NCBI RefSeq assembly: GCF_001280845.1
Contig: NZ_LGHP01000004.1
Span: 189,261 to 253,260 of the forward strand
Source: Bacillus sp. FJAT-28004
GTDB taxonomy: Bacteria; Bacillota; Bacilli; Paenibacillales; Paenibacillaceae
Reading direction: 5' to 3'
DNA length: 64,000 nucleotides
Made by a program: the position numbers and the translations under genes. Within the stretch, counting starts at the first letter, position 1. Each line of letters begins with the position of its first letter. Shown here in pieces: positions 1-7,252 of this stretch. The notes under the pieces are model-generated. The model saw nothing but the letters and a program-made list of their open reading frames with translations. It made no database searches and was not told the origin of the DNA.

Positions 1-285
1 CAATCGGCATGGCTCAATCACATTGAATGATCCGCGATGCTTCTCATTCGGAAGGGTATAGAACACTTCCCCTGTCCTCGTCTCATATATATCTTCGCCT
101 ACGACCCAGCTGGCCCTTCCTTTCTCAATGATTACGAATTCATAACAGTTTTCATGATAATGCTCCGTAAGTGTTGACGCTTTCTTAAAATGGTCGAATC
201 CTATCGACTCCAATTCCGGCACTCCAAAATCTGCGCCGTTTCTTCCCCATCGCATGGAATGGTTTTGTTCATTATTTAATTTCAT
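1..285 (-). CDS. AraC-type regulator, N-terminal cupin half (cut by window edge)
   Basis: The 95 visible codons begin at an ATG read leftwards and stay open to the window edge. The product has the sugar-binding/cupin start of AraC regulators: an HYHENCYEF metal-like motif near residues 42-50, then GKGxxxW-type strands and FYTLPNEKHRG near residues 75-86, which is the usual 'where the ligand barrel closes' segment. The DNA-binding half lies outside the window. It is divergent from the PhyH-type dioxygenase at 401, with 115 bases between the two starts, so it probably controls that gene. Family call is good; ligand is unknown. Confidence 0.8.
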   Translation of the reverse strand, partial: MKLNNEQNHSMRWGRNGADFGVPELESIGFDHFKKASTLTEHYHENCYEFVIIEKGRASWVVGEDIYETRTGEVFYTLPNEKHRGSFNVIEPCRL

Positions 286-400
286 GTATAAAATATTACT
301 CTTCAATTTTTCGAACGTCAACGCGCTTTCAACCGATTATGATTGGGGTAATTCAAGATGAATTCCATGAATTCCAAACTAATCGAGGAGGCAACAGACG

Positions 401-1234
401 ATGGATCACATTAAAGTTACGCAGGAAGACAAAGATGTATTTAACCGAGACGGGTATTGGATCAGCCCGAAGCTGCTTACAGACGAAGAGATCTCCCGGC
501 TCCGCGCGGCGCATGAGCGCCTATGGGCAGGTGATTGGGATCAGGAAGGAATGCCTTTATATCACAATTATATTCCTTACTCCCAAGACTCGCCCAAGCT
601 GCGCAAGCTTGATAACGGCTGGTGGATTAACGATACCGTTCACGAGATTGTGACCAACCCATTATTAGGTGAAATCACGGCAGATTTATTGGGAGAAGAT
701 TCGATCCGTCTGTGGCATGACCAAGTATTATATAAGCCCGGTCTTAATGGACAAGTGTCGAATGTCGGAAATGTTGGATGGCATCAGGATTACGGCTACT
801 GGGGAAGCTCCAACACGACAAATATGATGACAGTGTGGATCGCGCTCCAGGATACGGATTTGACAAATGGCGGAATGATGACGATCCTCGGTTCGCACAA
901 GTGGGGATTAATCAAAGACAGCAATACGTTCTTCGAGCAAAATCTGGATATACTGCGCGATAAATTCGCAACGGAGAATAGGAAGTGGATCGAGGAGCCC
1001 TGCATCATGAAAGCCGGACAAGCAAGCTTCCATCACGCGCTTACGTTTCACGGCAGCGGACCGAATCATACGGCTGATCCGCGGCTCTCGATCGTAGCCC
1101 ATCTGATGCCAGGTAATACGGCTTACCAGGAAGGCGAACACCGACATCCCAACGTCAAGTTACTTGGGCCCCGTCCGTATATCGGACAGAAATTCGACAA
1201 CGAGTTTTTCCCGCTCTTATTCTCAAGAGAGTAA
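401..1234 (+). CDS. Phytanoyl-CoA dioxygenase (PhyH) family oxygenase
   Basis: 277 residues, ATG preceded by GGAGG at good spacing. The family are cytoplasmic Fe(II)/2-oxoglutarate dioxygenases that hydroxylate small molecules or lipids. The iron facial triad is readable: H128-Q-D130 (in VGWHQDYGYW) and H217 (in LTFHGSGPN), with the 2-oxoglutarate-binding Arg at R228 (ADPRLS). Length is normal for the bacterial family. It stands opposite the AraC-type regulator at the left edge; a second PhyH-AraC pair lies at 11.4-13.2 kb. The true substrate cannot be told from the sequence. A hairpin at 1352-1387 ends the transcript. Confidence 0.9.
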   Translation: MDHIKVTQEDKDVFNRDGYWISPKLLTDEEISRLRAAHERLWAGDWDQEGMPLYHNYIPYSQDSPKLRKLDNGWWINDTVHEIVTNPLLGEITADLLGEDSIRLWHDQVLYKPGLNGQVSNVGNVGWHQDYGYWGSSNTTNMMTVWIALQDTDLTNGGMMTILGSHKWGLIKDSNTFFEQNLDILRDKFATENRKWIEEPCIMKAGQASFHHALTFHGSGPNHTADPRLSIVAHLMPGNTAYQEGEHRHPNVKLLGPRPYIGQKFDNEFFPLLFSRE

Positions 1235-1330
1235 CTGAAATCAAGTAAGATGGGGCAACTAGCCCCCAACTAATTGCATTTATGAGGATCAAAAGTAGAG
1301 TCTTCCCAGAAATCCAGATTCAGTTTATTC

Positions 1331-1387
1331 AGGATAACTGCCCGTTAGCGGAACGAGGCTGCCATTAGATCCTATGGCAGCCTCGTT
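1331..1387 (+). repeat. Intergenic repeat: CCCGTTAGC box followed by hairpin
   Basis: ATAACTGCCCGTTAGCG is followed by the GAGGCTGCC hairpin. Same box and order as the composite repeats at 3779, 19418 and 20109. It sits 3' of both flanking convergent genes. Confidence 0.6.
1352..1387. terminator. Hairpin terminator between convergent genes
   Basis: Perfect 14-bp stem AACGAGGCTGCCAT / ATGGCAGCCTCGTT with an 8-base loop, between the ends of the dioxygenase and the acetyltransferase. Only a short T stretch follows, so termination strength is uncertain in either direction. Confidence 0.7.
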
Positions 1388-1394
1388 GTGTAGT

Positions 1395-1976
1395 TTATTT
1401 ATGCTCTCGTTCTCCATTAGAACGACGATACGCGTTTTCATGGAATTGAGTAATGCTGCGAAACAGCAACTTCCCATCGTCCGGCAACCGATTACTCTCT
1501 TCGAAGTTCAAATACATTGCCTGATAAGGCTCCGGAACCCAAATGTACTGCTGAACATAAGCAGTGAGATGGAAACCGTTTGTTTCCCAGAAATGGATTC
1601 GCCGGCTGTTTTCCTCGGTTGGTTCAGATTCCACTTCGACGATGATCCCTTTACAGTTCGCAACTGTTCGCGTCCATTTCTTGATATGGTCAAGCAATAG
1701 TCGGCCGTATCCTCTGCCGCGAAGTTCCTTACGAACCGCTATATAATCAATTATCAAAGCTCCAGCATTCTGATCGATTCCGGTCAACGCCATCCCAACA
1801 ATTTCTGAATCATGGGCAATTGTATGTAGTTGGCACATACGTTTTTCAAACATGCGACGAACGATATCGCGGCTTTTCTTGCCGTCAAGGGGAAACGCTT
1901 GCTCGTAGATTCGCTCTACTGTGCTCCACCGAGCTTCATTCCATTCGTCGGTGATGTGGTATTTCAAAACCTCCAA
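1395..1976 (-). CDS. GNAT family N-acetyltransferase
   Basis: 193 residues if started at the TTG at 1976, which has only a weak upstream GGTGAA; a later start is possible. The acetyl-CoA pyrophosphate loop is clear ([15 protein letters not shown], residues about 82-96) after a beta strand IIDYIAV, and [15 protein letters not shown] matches the closing motif of the fold. Cytosolic enzyme transferring acetyl to an unknown amine. Convergent with the dioxygenase at 401. It belongs to a run of minus-strand, probably separately transcribed small genes. Confidence 0.8.
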   Translation of the reverse strand: MEVLKYHITDEWNEARWSTVERIYEQAFPLDGKKSRDIVRRMFEKRMCQLHTIAHDSEIVGMALTGIDQNAGALIIDYIAVRKELRGRGYGRLLLDHIKKWTRTVANCKGIIVEVESEPTEENSRRIHFWETNGFHLTAYVQQYIWVPEPYQAMYLNFEESNRLPDDGKLLFRSITQFHENAYRRSNGEREHK

Positions 1977-2041
1977 TGGTGTTCACCACTTTCGACATCC
2001 TAATCCAAAAATATCCTTCACAAGATAACCCATTCTCTACT

Positions 2042-2413
2042 TTATCTGTGTTGATCTAAAAGAATGGGATTACCATCAGGATCTTCTATTGTAAAACTTG
2101 CAGGACCTTCGCTTGTTTCATCTGCTTCTGATATTATTTTAATTCCTTTTGCTTTAAGCTGTGTTTGAAGATCTCGAATGTCCGTAAATGAATTAAGATT
2201 TTCGCCATTTTCATTCCATCCTGGATTAAAGGTCAGAATATTCTTTTCAAACATTCCTTGGAATAGACCAATTATACAACTTTCATTTTTCATAATAAGC
2301 CAGTTTTGAGTAATATCGCCTCCTAAGATTTGAAATCCTAGATTTTCGTAAAATAATTTTGATTTGTGAATGTCCTTTACACTTAAACTTACAGAGAATG
2401 CGCCTAGTTTCAT
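2042..2413 (-). CDS. VOC (glyoxalase/bleomycin-resistance) superfamily protein
   Basis: 123 residues, ATG with GGAGG. One vicinal-oxygen-chelate module pair: [20 protein letters not shown] near the start and [15 protein letters not shown] at the end are the two halves of the beta-alpha-beta-beta-beta fold. This size acts as a dimer. Metal ligands are not obvious (a Glu is present in the FTIEDPDGN strand), so it may be a binding or resistance protein. No operon partner. Confidence 0.85.
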   Translation of the reverse strand: MKLGAFSVSLSVKDIHKSKLFYENLGFQILGGDITQNWLIMKNESCIIGLFQGMFEKNILTFNPGWNENGENLNSFTDIRDLQTQLKAKGIKIISEADETSEGPASFTIEDPDGNPILLDQHR

Positions 2414-2562
2414 ATTTCCTCCAATAAAAAATATTTTTTAAATGGTTTATTGCATAAAGTATACAACATTACTTTGATTAACACATATTTCTCCCAGTAT
2501 AGTAACCACGGAAGCAATTTTTATTTCACAAACAATGACCCTCAAAAGTTATTGCACTATTG

Positions 2563-2579
2563 TTATCGGTTAGCGTAAC
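2563..2579 (+). repeat. Degenerate copy of the GTTAGC intergenic box
   Basis: TATCGGTTAGCGTAAC resembles the right half of the box (CCCGTTAGCGTAACAA). It lies just 3' of the RDD gene. Weak, single-box example. Confidence 0.35.
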
Positions 2580-2606
2580 TCCTTTTGTGAATGGAATGAT
2601 GGGGTC

Positions 2607-3143
2607 CTAATTCTTATGCTTAATAACGGTCCCTGCAATAAAGTCATAAACAGTTTGTTTATTCTTGTTCATTAAGGGACTTATCAAGTAAAGAAACACC
2701 AGTCCATACACCGTGGCAAATAATGAATAAATTAAATAGTCTGGATAATCAATAGGGATGACGATATGCCAAATGGTAAAATGAGCCAGTTCCCATGGAA
2801 TGAATTTTATAGCAGATCGAAAAAGAGAGTTTCCAATTCCGATTGGTTGACCAATCAAGTCCGTAACCACAATCCCCATTTTTTGTTTTCCCCATGTCGC
2901 TTGTGATTTCGACCCCTCACTTAATGCAAAATAAAGATATACAGGCAGCGTAATCAACAGAAACCCTGTAATTTCCCCCGACAACGGGCTTGCCATAAAC
3001 AGTGGAATCAGTAACGGTTTTACTAGAAACGATACTCCAAACAGCAGGAAGAGATAACCCAAAATGATAACATAATCCCACAAGAAGGCGATTAAGCGGG
3101 TGCTAACAGATACAGTTTTTTGATTTTCATACCTTTGTACCAC
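2607..3143 (-). CDS. RDD family membrane protein
   Basis: 178 residues from the GTG at 3143, chosen because AGGAGGG lies 5-6 bases upstream; an ATG at 3173 would add ten residues but has no ribosome binding site. Layout fits the RDD family: Arg in STRLIAFLWDYVI at the first helix, a second helix with LPVYLYFALSEGSKSQATWGKQKMGIVVTD, and two further hydrophobic segments around residues 120-160. The GKQKMGIVVTD loop is the typical post-helix motif. RDD proteins are inner-membrane proteins, some tied to Na+/H+ exchange or osmoprotection; role here unknown. Confidence 0.85.
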   Translation of the reverse strand: MVQRYENQKTVSVSTRLIAFLWDYVIILGYLFLLFGVSFLVKPLLIPLFMASPLSGEITGFLLITLPVYLYFALSEGSKSQATWGKQKMGIVVTDLIGQPIGIGNSLFRSAIKFIPWELAHFTIWHIVIPIDYPDYLIYSLFATVYGLVFLYLISPLMNKNKQTVYDFIAGTVIKHKN

Positions 3144-3222
3144 TATAGCCCTCCTGACCTGAATGAGGAGCATATCGCTATTCTTCGTCCTTAATAAGCA
3201 TAGAAGGTTTCTCCTAGTTTTT

Positions 3223-3594
3223 CTATTTCCGCCAAAAAGTCGAACAGTCTTCCTTATCCAAAATGTTAAACTCGATCATTTTCTCAAGTAATGAGAAATC
3301 AACCGGACTATCCCACTGAATACGTACCAACTCCTTGGTGTGATCATAACCTGCCTGCACAATGTCATCAGTAAAATGATTAATCCCTACCCTTTCAGGG
3401 GCAACAGCCAAATGATGTTTGGCTACGCTAAAGCCAATAATAAATGTGTCGTGATCGGTAAACATGGGCTGATTCCACGCAATTTTTGGCATTAAATTTG
3501 GAAATTTCTTAGTTACCCAAGTCAAAACTTCTTCCGTTCGGTCCCGATGGTGCGGGTTATCAATATGTGCTAAATATTCTGCAAAAACTTCCAT
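3223..3594 (-). CDS. DUF1801 / frataxin-like iron chaperone family protein
   Basis: 123 residues, ATG preceded by AGGAGGG. The segment from about residue 20 ([26 protein letters not shown]) to [17 protein letters not shown] matches the DUF1801 fold, which includes Bacillus subtilis YdhG/Fra, an iron donor to Fe-S assembly and ferrochelatase. Length matches Fra. Assignment to the family is good; the iron function is by analogy only. It is 80 bases upstream of, and on the same strand as, the RDD gene. Confidence 0.75.
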   Translation of the reverse strand: MEVFAEYLAHIDNPHHRDRTEEVLTWVTKKFPNLMPKIAWNQPMFTDHDTFIIGFSVAKHHLAVAPERVGINHFTDDIVQAGYDHTKELVRIQWDSPVDFSLLEKMIEFNILDKEDCSTFWRK

Positions 3595-3778
3595 GTTGTT
3601 CCCTCCTAAAATAATTATTATGTCGTTCAGAGAAGTCCCTCAAACCCATTTGTCGTTGAAACTCCTTAACTCAAAGTCGCAGCTAACATGAAAAAACTCA
3701 TGTGCTAAACTCATTCAAATCTTCTGGGATTCCACGTGTTAATTTACTCGTCTTCTGATATTAATATTAACACATGTT

Positions 3779-3880
3779 GGAACTATCCTGCCCGTTAGCC
3801 TAATAAAATGAAGCAGCAGCTGCCAGGGCAAATCTGCTCCTTGTCTCGTTCAACTATCGACTCCCGTTAGCTTAATCAAT
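3779..3880 (+). repeat. Composite repeat, box-hairpin-box (copy 1)
   Basis: GGAACTATCCTGCCCGTTAGC, then an imperfect hairpin around AAGCAGCAGCTGCC...ATCTGCTCCTTG, then a second box TTCAACTATCGACTCCCGTTAG in the same direction. Closely matches 20109-20200 over most of its length. Confidence 0.75.
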
Positions 3881-4022
3881 TATGATTCAATCTTAATTCA
3901 TTAATAAGAAAATCACCTTGCTCAATTTTCATTACTCTCTTTTCTTCTGTATAATCCCAACCATTTTTTATTGCATATAAAATTAAGCGAGCACAAACAC
4001 TTGGTTCTAATCTTGCCGGCAC
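3876..4022 (-). pseudogene. Remnant reading frame (C-terminal fragment of an unrecognised protein)
   Basis: A 48-residue frame from GTG 4022 with stops directly upstream in frame and no ribosome binding site. The peptide (PARLEPSVCARLILYAIKNG, then WDYTEEKRV... ending FLINELRLNHN) looks like the tail of a real protein, with a GW turn and a hydrophilic end. Its TGA lies inside the repeat at 3779-3880. Likely the last part of a gene removed by deletion or repeat-mediated rearrangement; could be chance. Confidence 0.35.
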
Positions 4023-4190
4023 TAGATTCTTATCCTACTACAATATATACTGCTACTACGCTATTTTCTGGGATTTCATCTTCTAGGTGGTTCATGTTAA
4101 TGAACAAATACTAAATTTCCAATAATTAATGTATAAAAAGAAAAAACAATCCACAAAATAACTTCACATCCAGTTAAGGAGTGAAAACAC

Positions 4191-4403
4191 ATGAGCAGAA
4201 AAAGTTTAGTCGTTCCACAAGCACAAGCAGCACTTGACCAAATGAAATATGAGGTAGCACAACAGTTTGGAATTCAATGGTCTTCAGATGGTTACAATGG
4301 GAATATGACTACTCGTGATGCAGGTACTATTGGTGGAAACATCACAAGAGCGTTAATTCAAATTGCAGAACAATCCCTTAGCTCAGGGGCAAAAAGATTC
4401 TAA
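4191..4403 (+). CDS. Small acid-soluble spore protein, alpha/beta type
   Basis: 70 residues, ATG after AAGGAG. Contains the germination-protease cleavage region KYEVAQQFGI (residues 19-28) and the conserved second block TTRDAGTIGGNITRALIQIAEQ (about 41-62). These proteins saturate and protect DNA in the dormant spore and are degraded at germination. Expected to be transcribed in the forespore by sigma G. Monocistronic, with a strong terminator right after. Confidence 0.95.
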   Translation: MSRKSLVVPQAQAALDQMKYEVAQQFGIQWSSDGYNGNMTTRDAGTIGGNITRALIQIAEQSLSSGAKRF

Positions 4404-4420
4404 TTTAAAATTAACAAATA

Positions 4421-4454
4421 GCCCTCCTCAATCTCGTAAAGAGATGAGGAGGGC
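4421..4454 (+). terminator. Intrinsic terminator of the spore protein gene
   Basis: Stem GCCCTCCTC-a-ATCTC / GAGATGAGGAGGGC, one bulged A, five-base loop, followed by TTATTTAATTTTCTTTT. Confidence 0.9.
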
Positions 4455-4772
4455 TTATTTAATTTTCTTTTAATGTTTTCAGGTTCATCAAAATCGCTGA
4501 CCGCTAAACGTGTTAAAGCTGCCGATCTTGCAATCGGAAAGCATCATATTGTTGTTCAACTAAAGTTCCCCGTTAGTGTAACAACCCAAACAATTACCTT
4601 AAATAAGATAAAACCGAGGCTAAGTCGTTACTTGGACTTTCCAGTTCGATGCGATGAGATAACATTCAAGCCTTCGTTATGCAATGGTTATGGCTGTCCA
4701 GTCACACCGATGATAATTAAAGAAAAAAGTGCCAAAAAAAGACTTCAATGGCACCTGAAAATAAAATAATCA
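4455..4772. other. Intergenic region with one repeat box, no convincing gene
   Basis: 318 bases. A single repeat box (AACTAAAGTTCCCCGTTAGTGTAACAA, about 4558-4584) lies in the middle. A 98-codon plus-strand frame at 4473-4769 has no ribosome binding site and reads through the box, so I do not call it. AGTGCCA...TGGCAC (4730-4756) could be a weak hairpin downstream of the minus-strand gene at 4773. Confidence 0.5.
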
Positions 4773-5627
4773 TCAGCCTGACGAGAATTTGAGTCCGGTT
4801 ATGCGCCGGCATTGGAGCAGCCAAAGCTCACCGTCTGCGAAGGCCCATTCAATATCGATATCCGGACCAAAAGTATGCTCGCACTTTGCAGCCAGATGGT
4901 TCAACTCCTTGCATTGCTCAGCTGTCAGACATAGCGAGTGCGCAGCATTGTCGGTCAGCTTAAGTTGAATCGTACCTTCGCACTGGCCGACTTGAACCGC
5001 AACCTCCTTCATGCTAACCTCCGCTTCCGTAATTTCCCCATTCCGGTTCATTCTGAAGTAATCCGGAGTTACATATCCAGAAGCAACCGCTTCGCAAAAT
5101 CCCCAGGTTGCCTCTATTACTCTTTCATCCGCATTCGTAACAGGATTGCGTGTAAACATTATTCCCGACACGTCGGAAGCGATCATTCGTTGTACGATGA
5201 GCGCTACTTGTATAGCAGCCCCAGTTCCAGCCTCGTCTTCATCTACCGTAGTCGTTCCCTCTGCTCGCCTCATATAGCTACGCAAACGATTCGATTGCGC
5301 AGACTCCCAAATGTATCGAATCGCTCGCTCAATTCCTTCGGCGGTCGTCACGTTTAAGCAGGAATGAAACAGTCCAGCATAACTGGACTGTTCACCATCT
5401 TCTTGACAAGCGGACGACCTAACAGAAACAGAGCATAAGGAGTCTAACATAGTCCGGATTTCGCTCTCCAAATTCAGTTCTCCCGTCGCAAATTGTTGAA
5501 CGGCTGAAGCCGAAAGCACATACCCTGCTGGGACCGGCAAACGTTGTTGAAGCGCCTTACTCAAATTCACCGCTTTACGTCCGTATAGATCAACCTCAGT
5601 CGCCTCAAATAAATGTATCGGTTTCAT
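4773..5627 (-). CDS. PEP-synthase/PPDK N-terminal-like ATP-grasp protein
   Basis: 284 residues; the ATG overlaps the stop of the gene at 5624 (ATGA), so the two are translationally coupled. It is the nucleotide-binding half of PEP synthase, pyruvate phosphate dikinase and rifampicin phosphotransferase: GRKAVNLSKAL (16-26), SVSVRSSACQED (66-77), SYAGLF (82-87), GIMFTRNPVT (155-164), DIDIEWAF (256-263) and LLQCRRI (270-276). In those enzymes this domain uses ATP to phosphorylate the swivelling His domain. Here that His domain is the upstream gene. There is no PEP/pyruvate-binding domain in either, so it should not be annotated as PEP synthase. Substrate unknown; see the peptide gene at 6535. 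Confidence 0.85.
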   Translation of the reverse strand: MKPIHLFEATEVDLYGRKAVNLSKALQQRLPVPAGYVLSASAVQQFATGELNLESEIRTMLDSLCSVSVRSSACQEDGEQSSYAGLFHSCLNVTTAEGIERAIRYIWESAQSNRLRSYMRRAEGTTTVDEDEAGTGAAIQVALIVQRMIASDVSGIMFTRNPVTNADERVIEATWGFCEAVASGYVTPDYFRMNRNGEITEAEVSMKEVAVQVGQCEGTIQLKLTDNAAHSLCLTAEQCKELNHLAAKCEHTFGPDIDIEWAFADGELWLLQCRRITGLKFSSG

Positions 5628-6370
5628 TCATTTTCACATCCCATAATGATGCCAGAGATCGCATCTATACGAATTTTTTGACCGCTTATAACCGCTTCCG
5701 TAGCATTTCCGCAGCCGACAATACATGGGATGTTAAACTCCCTCGCCAAAATAGCAGCATGGCAAACGATGCCGCCCCGATCCGTGACAAGTCCACCTAT
5801 AAGCGAAGCAACCTCGATGAAATCAGGAGTGGTCATCGTCGTTACTAAAATGTCACCCTGCTTTACATTCCCGAACTCATGCTTGCTCAAAATGACTGCT
5901 GCTGTCCCTTCGGCATGACCGGAACAAGCAACTTTTCCGCTCGCAAGAAATAATTCTTCTACAGAAGCACAGTTATCTGCCGGTTCAATCTCCTGCCGCT
6001 CATTCAAAAGCGCGCGAAGATCCTTGCTCCAAGGCGCTTCATTGGCGTATTTTCCGATTTCTTTGCCTAATGTTGCATACAAATGCAGTTCGTACATCGC
6101 CCTGTCAAAGCACATAATCAAATCGGATGAAGTGAGTTGCTCCTGCCTGGTAAGAACTTTAATATAGCTTCTTTTATACGAAGGAAGATGAACGATAAAA
6201 ACTTCCAATACCGACGTCGTCTGAGCGATTGCTTCGCGCATCTGCAACTCAAACAGCGACGTCCGTTCAACTTGATACCTATAAATTTTTTTGTATACAT
6301 CACGCACTAAAGGCTTAAGCTGTTCAATCTCTTTCTGATACCAAATTCTGATTCTGTTGAAGATAACCAT
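5624..6370 (-). CDS. PEP-utilising swivel (phosphohistidine) domain protein
   Basis: 248 residues. Residues 1-140 are a mostly helical unrecognised region; residues 145-245 are the PEP-utiliser mobile domain with GDILVTTMTTPDF (172-184) and the active-site GGIVCHAAILAREFNIPCIVG, catalytic His204. Together with the overlapping ATP-grasp gene it forms a two-chain phosphotransferase. In rifampicin phosphotransferase the order is ATP-grasp, substrate helical domain, His domain in one chain; here the helical and His parts come first, split off. The start is odd: AAGGAG touches the ATG directly, which suggests weak or regulated initiation. The helical part is the best candidate for substrate recognition. 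Confidence 0.82.
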   Translation of the reverse strand: MVIFNRIRIWYQKEIEQLKPLVRDVYKKIYRYQVERTSLFELQMREAIAQTTSVLEVFIVHLPSYKRSYIKVLTRQEQLTSSDLIMCFDRAMYELHLYATLGKEIGKYANEAPWSKDLRALLNERQEIEPADNCASVEELFLASGKVACSGHAEGTAAVILSKHEFGNVKQGDILVTTMTTPDFIEVASLIGGLVTDRGGIVCHAAILAREFNIPCIVGCGNATEAVISGQKIRIDAISGIIMGCENE

Positions 6371-6410
6371 CTCCTTCTATGTCATTACGATTCCAAAAAA
6401 GTCAAAACAA

Positions 6411-6439
6411 AAAGCCACTGCAAAGTAACCAGTGGCTTT
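6411..6439 (-). terminator. Intrinsic terminator upstream of the swivel-domain gene
   Basis: Perfect 10-bp stem AAAGCCACTG / CAGTGGCTTT; on the minus strand followed by TTTTTGTTTTG. It lies only about 40 bases before the start codon at 6370, so enzyme expression needs either read-through, antitermination or a promoter within a very short stretch. Confidence 0.8.
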
Positions 6440-6486
6440 AGCGCATTGCATCACTCTAAACTCCAGAGTAGACCCACACACATATA

Positions 6487-6517
6487 AAGCCCTGAGACAG
6501 AAATATCCTCAGGGCTT
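6487..6517 (-). terminator. Hairpin directly after the short peptide gene
   Basis: Perfect 10-bp stem AAGCCCTGAG / CTCAGGGCTT, eleven-base loop, followed on the minus strand by TTTATAT. Lies 18 bases past the stop of the 21-codon gene. Confidence 0.75.
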
Positions 6518-6534
6518 AATTCGATATAAGCGAA

Positions 6535-6600
6535 TTAGTTAAAAATAACACCGCGAGGACCTAATATGATGTTGTTGGCGCTTCGTTTAAAGTTTTTCAT
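6535..6600 (-). CDS. 21-residue cationic peptide, possible modification substrate
   Basis: Twenty-one codons from ATG 6600 to TAA. N-terminal half MKNFKRSANN, C-terminal half IILGPRGVIFN: four basic and no acidic residues, hydrophobic C-terminal half around a GPRG turn. Signs it is a real gene: AAGGAG nine bases before the ATG, a promoter of its own just upstream, and a terminator just after. Next on the same strand are the split phosphotransferase genes. The layout (abundant short peptide, leaky terminator, modifying enzymes) is that of ribosomally made, modified peptides, but a regulatory leader peptide is an alternative. No family recognised. Confidence 0.55.
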   Translation of the reverse strand: MKNFKRSANNIILGPRGVIFN

Positions 6601-6631
6601 TGCCCATCACTCCTTCGCGATTACACTATTT

Positions 6632-6659
6632 ATAATACATGCAAAGTATACATTGCCAA
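6632..6659 (-). promoter_or_regulatory. Sigma-A-like promoter of the short peptide gene
   Basis: Minus strand: TTGGCA (6659-6654), 16-base spacer, TATTAT (6637-6632), about 32 bases before the start codon. Good match to the vegetative consensus. Confidence 0.6.
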
Positions 6660-6670
6660 ATATTACCTTG

Positions 6671-7012
6671 TCAATACTGCCCTTGTTCTTTAATTATCTC
6701 TATTTCTTTAGCGCTAGCCTGTTCAGGAAAAGATTCGGCAACCCCGCCCTCGACCCAATAACGTACTTTTTGTCCAACTTTATATTTCGAAGAGGATGTT
6801 TTTAACCAAATAGCGTTACCTGTATAATCTTCAAAAATATCGTTCCAACCTTTACCAAAATCACTCTTTTTAACATTATCCAAAATCAATACTCTGTCTT
6901 CACTAACTTCAAATATATATCCTTGACCAGAGGGTTCGGAAGCTAGTTTCTCTTCACATCCCAATAAAGCAATTGTCATTACTACTATCATCAATATCTT
7001 TAAATACCTCAT
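6671..7012 (-). CDS. DUF3221-like lipoprotein
   Basis: 113 residues from ATG 7012 (GGAGGAG about nine bases upstream; the TTG two codons earlier is too close). Lipoprotein signal: MRYLKILMIVVMTIALLGC with the lipidated Cys in the LLGC lipobox. The rest (GYIFEVSEDRVLILDN..., then VGQKVRYWVEGGVAESFPEQASAKEIEII) is the small beta-barrel seen in DUF3221/YobA-type proteins of Bacillales, which are membrane-anchored and of unknown role. It lies just upstream of the short peptide promoter on the same strand. Confidence 0.75.
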   Translation of the reverse strand: MRYLKILMIVVMTIALLGCEEKLASEPSGQGYIFEVSEDRVLILDNVKKSDFGKGWNDIFEDYTGNAIWLKTSSSKYKVGQKVRYWVEGGVAESFPEQASAKEIEIIKEQGQY

Positions 7013-7087
7013 TTTCAAATCTCCTCCATAAACTAAACGAATTTGGTTCCATTTTTGTTACGAACGGTTAAACTATCCTTCATGTAA

Positions 7088-7136
7088 TTTAACGGGACTG
7101 CCGTTTCATGCTGGCCTTATTTGGGCTGCCTGTTCA
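7088..7136 (+). repeat. Degenerate member of the intergenic repeat family
   Basis: ACTGCCGTTTCATGCTGGCC... matches the GCTGCCGTTTCATGCCAGC hairpin part of the copy at 51895, with a remnant GCTGCCTGTTC box to its right. Confidence 0.4.
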
Positions 7137-7177
7137 AATACTTTGAAACAAAAAGATTAAGAGATCGACAGAAAGCA

Positions 7178-7207
7178 AAACGCCGCCCAGAGAACTGGAC
7201 GGCGTTT
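7178..7207 (-). terminator. Terminator of the iron-binding protein/reductase operon
   Basis: Stem AAACGCCGCCCAG / CTGGACGGCGTTT (one mismatch), four-base loop; T-rich on both strands, so it can act in either direction. Confidence 0.8.
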
Positions 7208-7252
7208 GTTTTTTATGCATAAACTGTTTTGGACGAAAAATACTGTAATCCC

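Larger units (their letters stand above)
3595..4190. other. Intergenic region with composite repeat and gene remnant
   Basis: 596 bases without an intact gene. It holds the box-hairpin-box repeat at 3779-3880, whose right end forms the stop of a short remnant reading frame at 3876-4022. The last 100 bases before the spore protein gene are AT-rich and should carry its forespore promoter, but I cannot define -35/-10 elements with confidence. Confidence 0.6.

Noticed and set aside
4473-4769. 98-codon plus-strand open frame
   Set aside because: No ribosome binding site, runs through a repeat box, composition and residues do not look like protein.
4773-6370. Calling the gene pair phosphoenolpyruvate synthase
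   Set aside because: The C-terminal PEP/pyruvate-binding TIM-barrel domain is absent from both proteins and from the neighbourhood.
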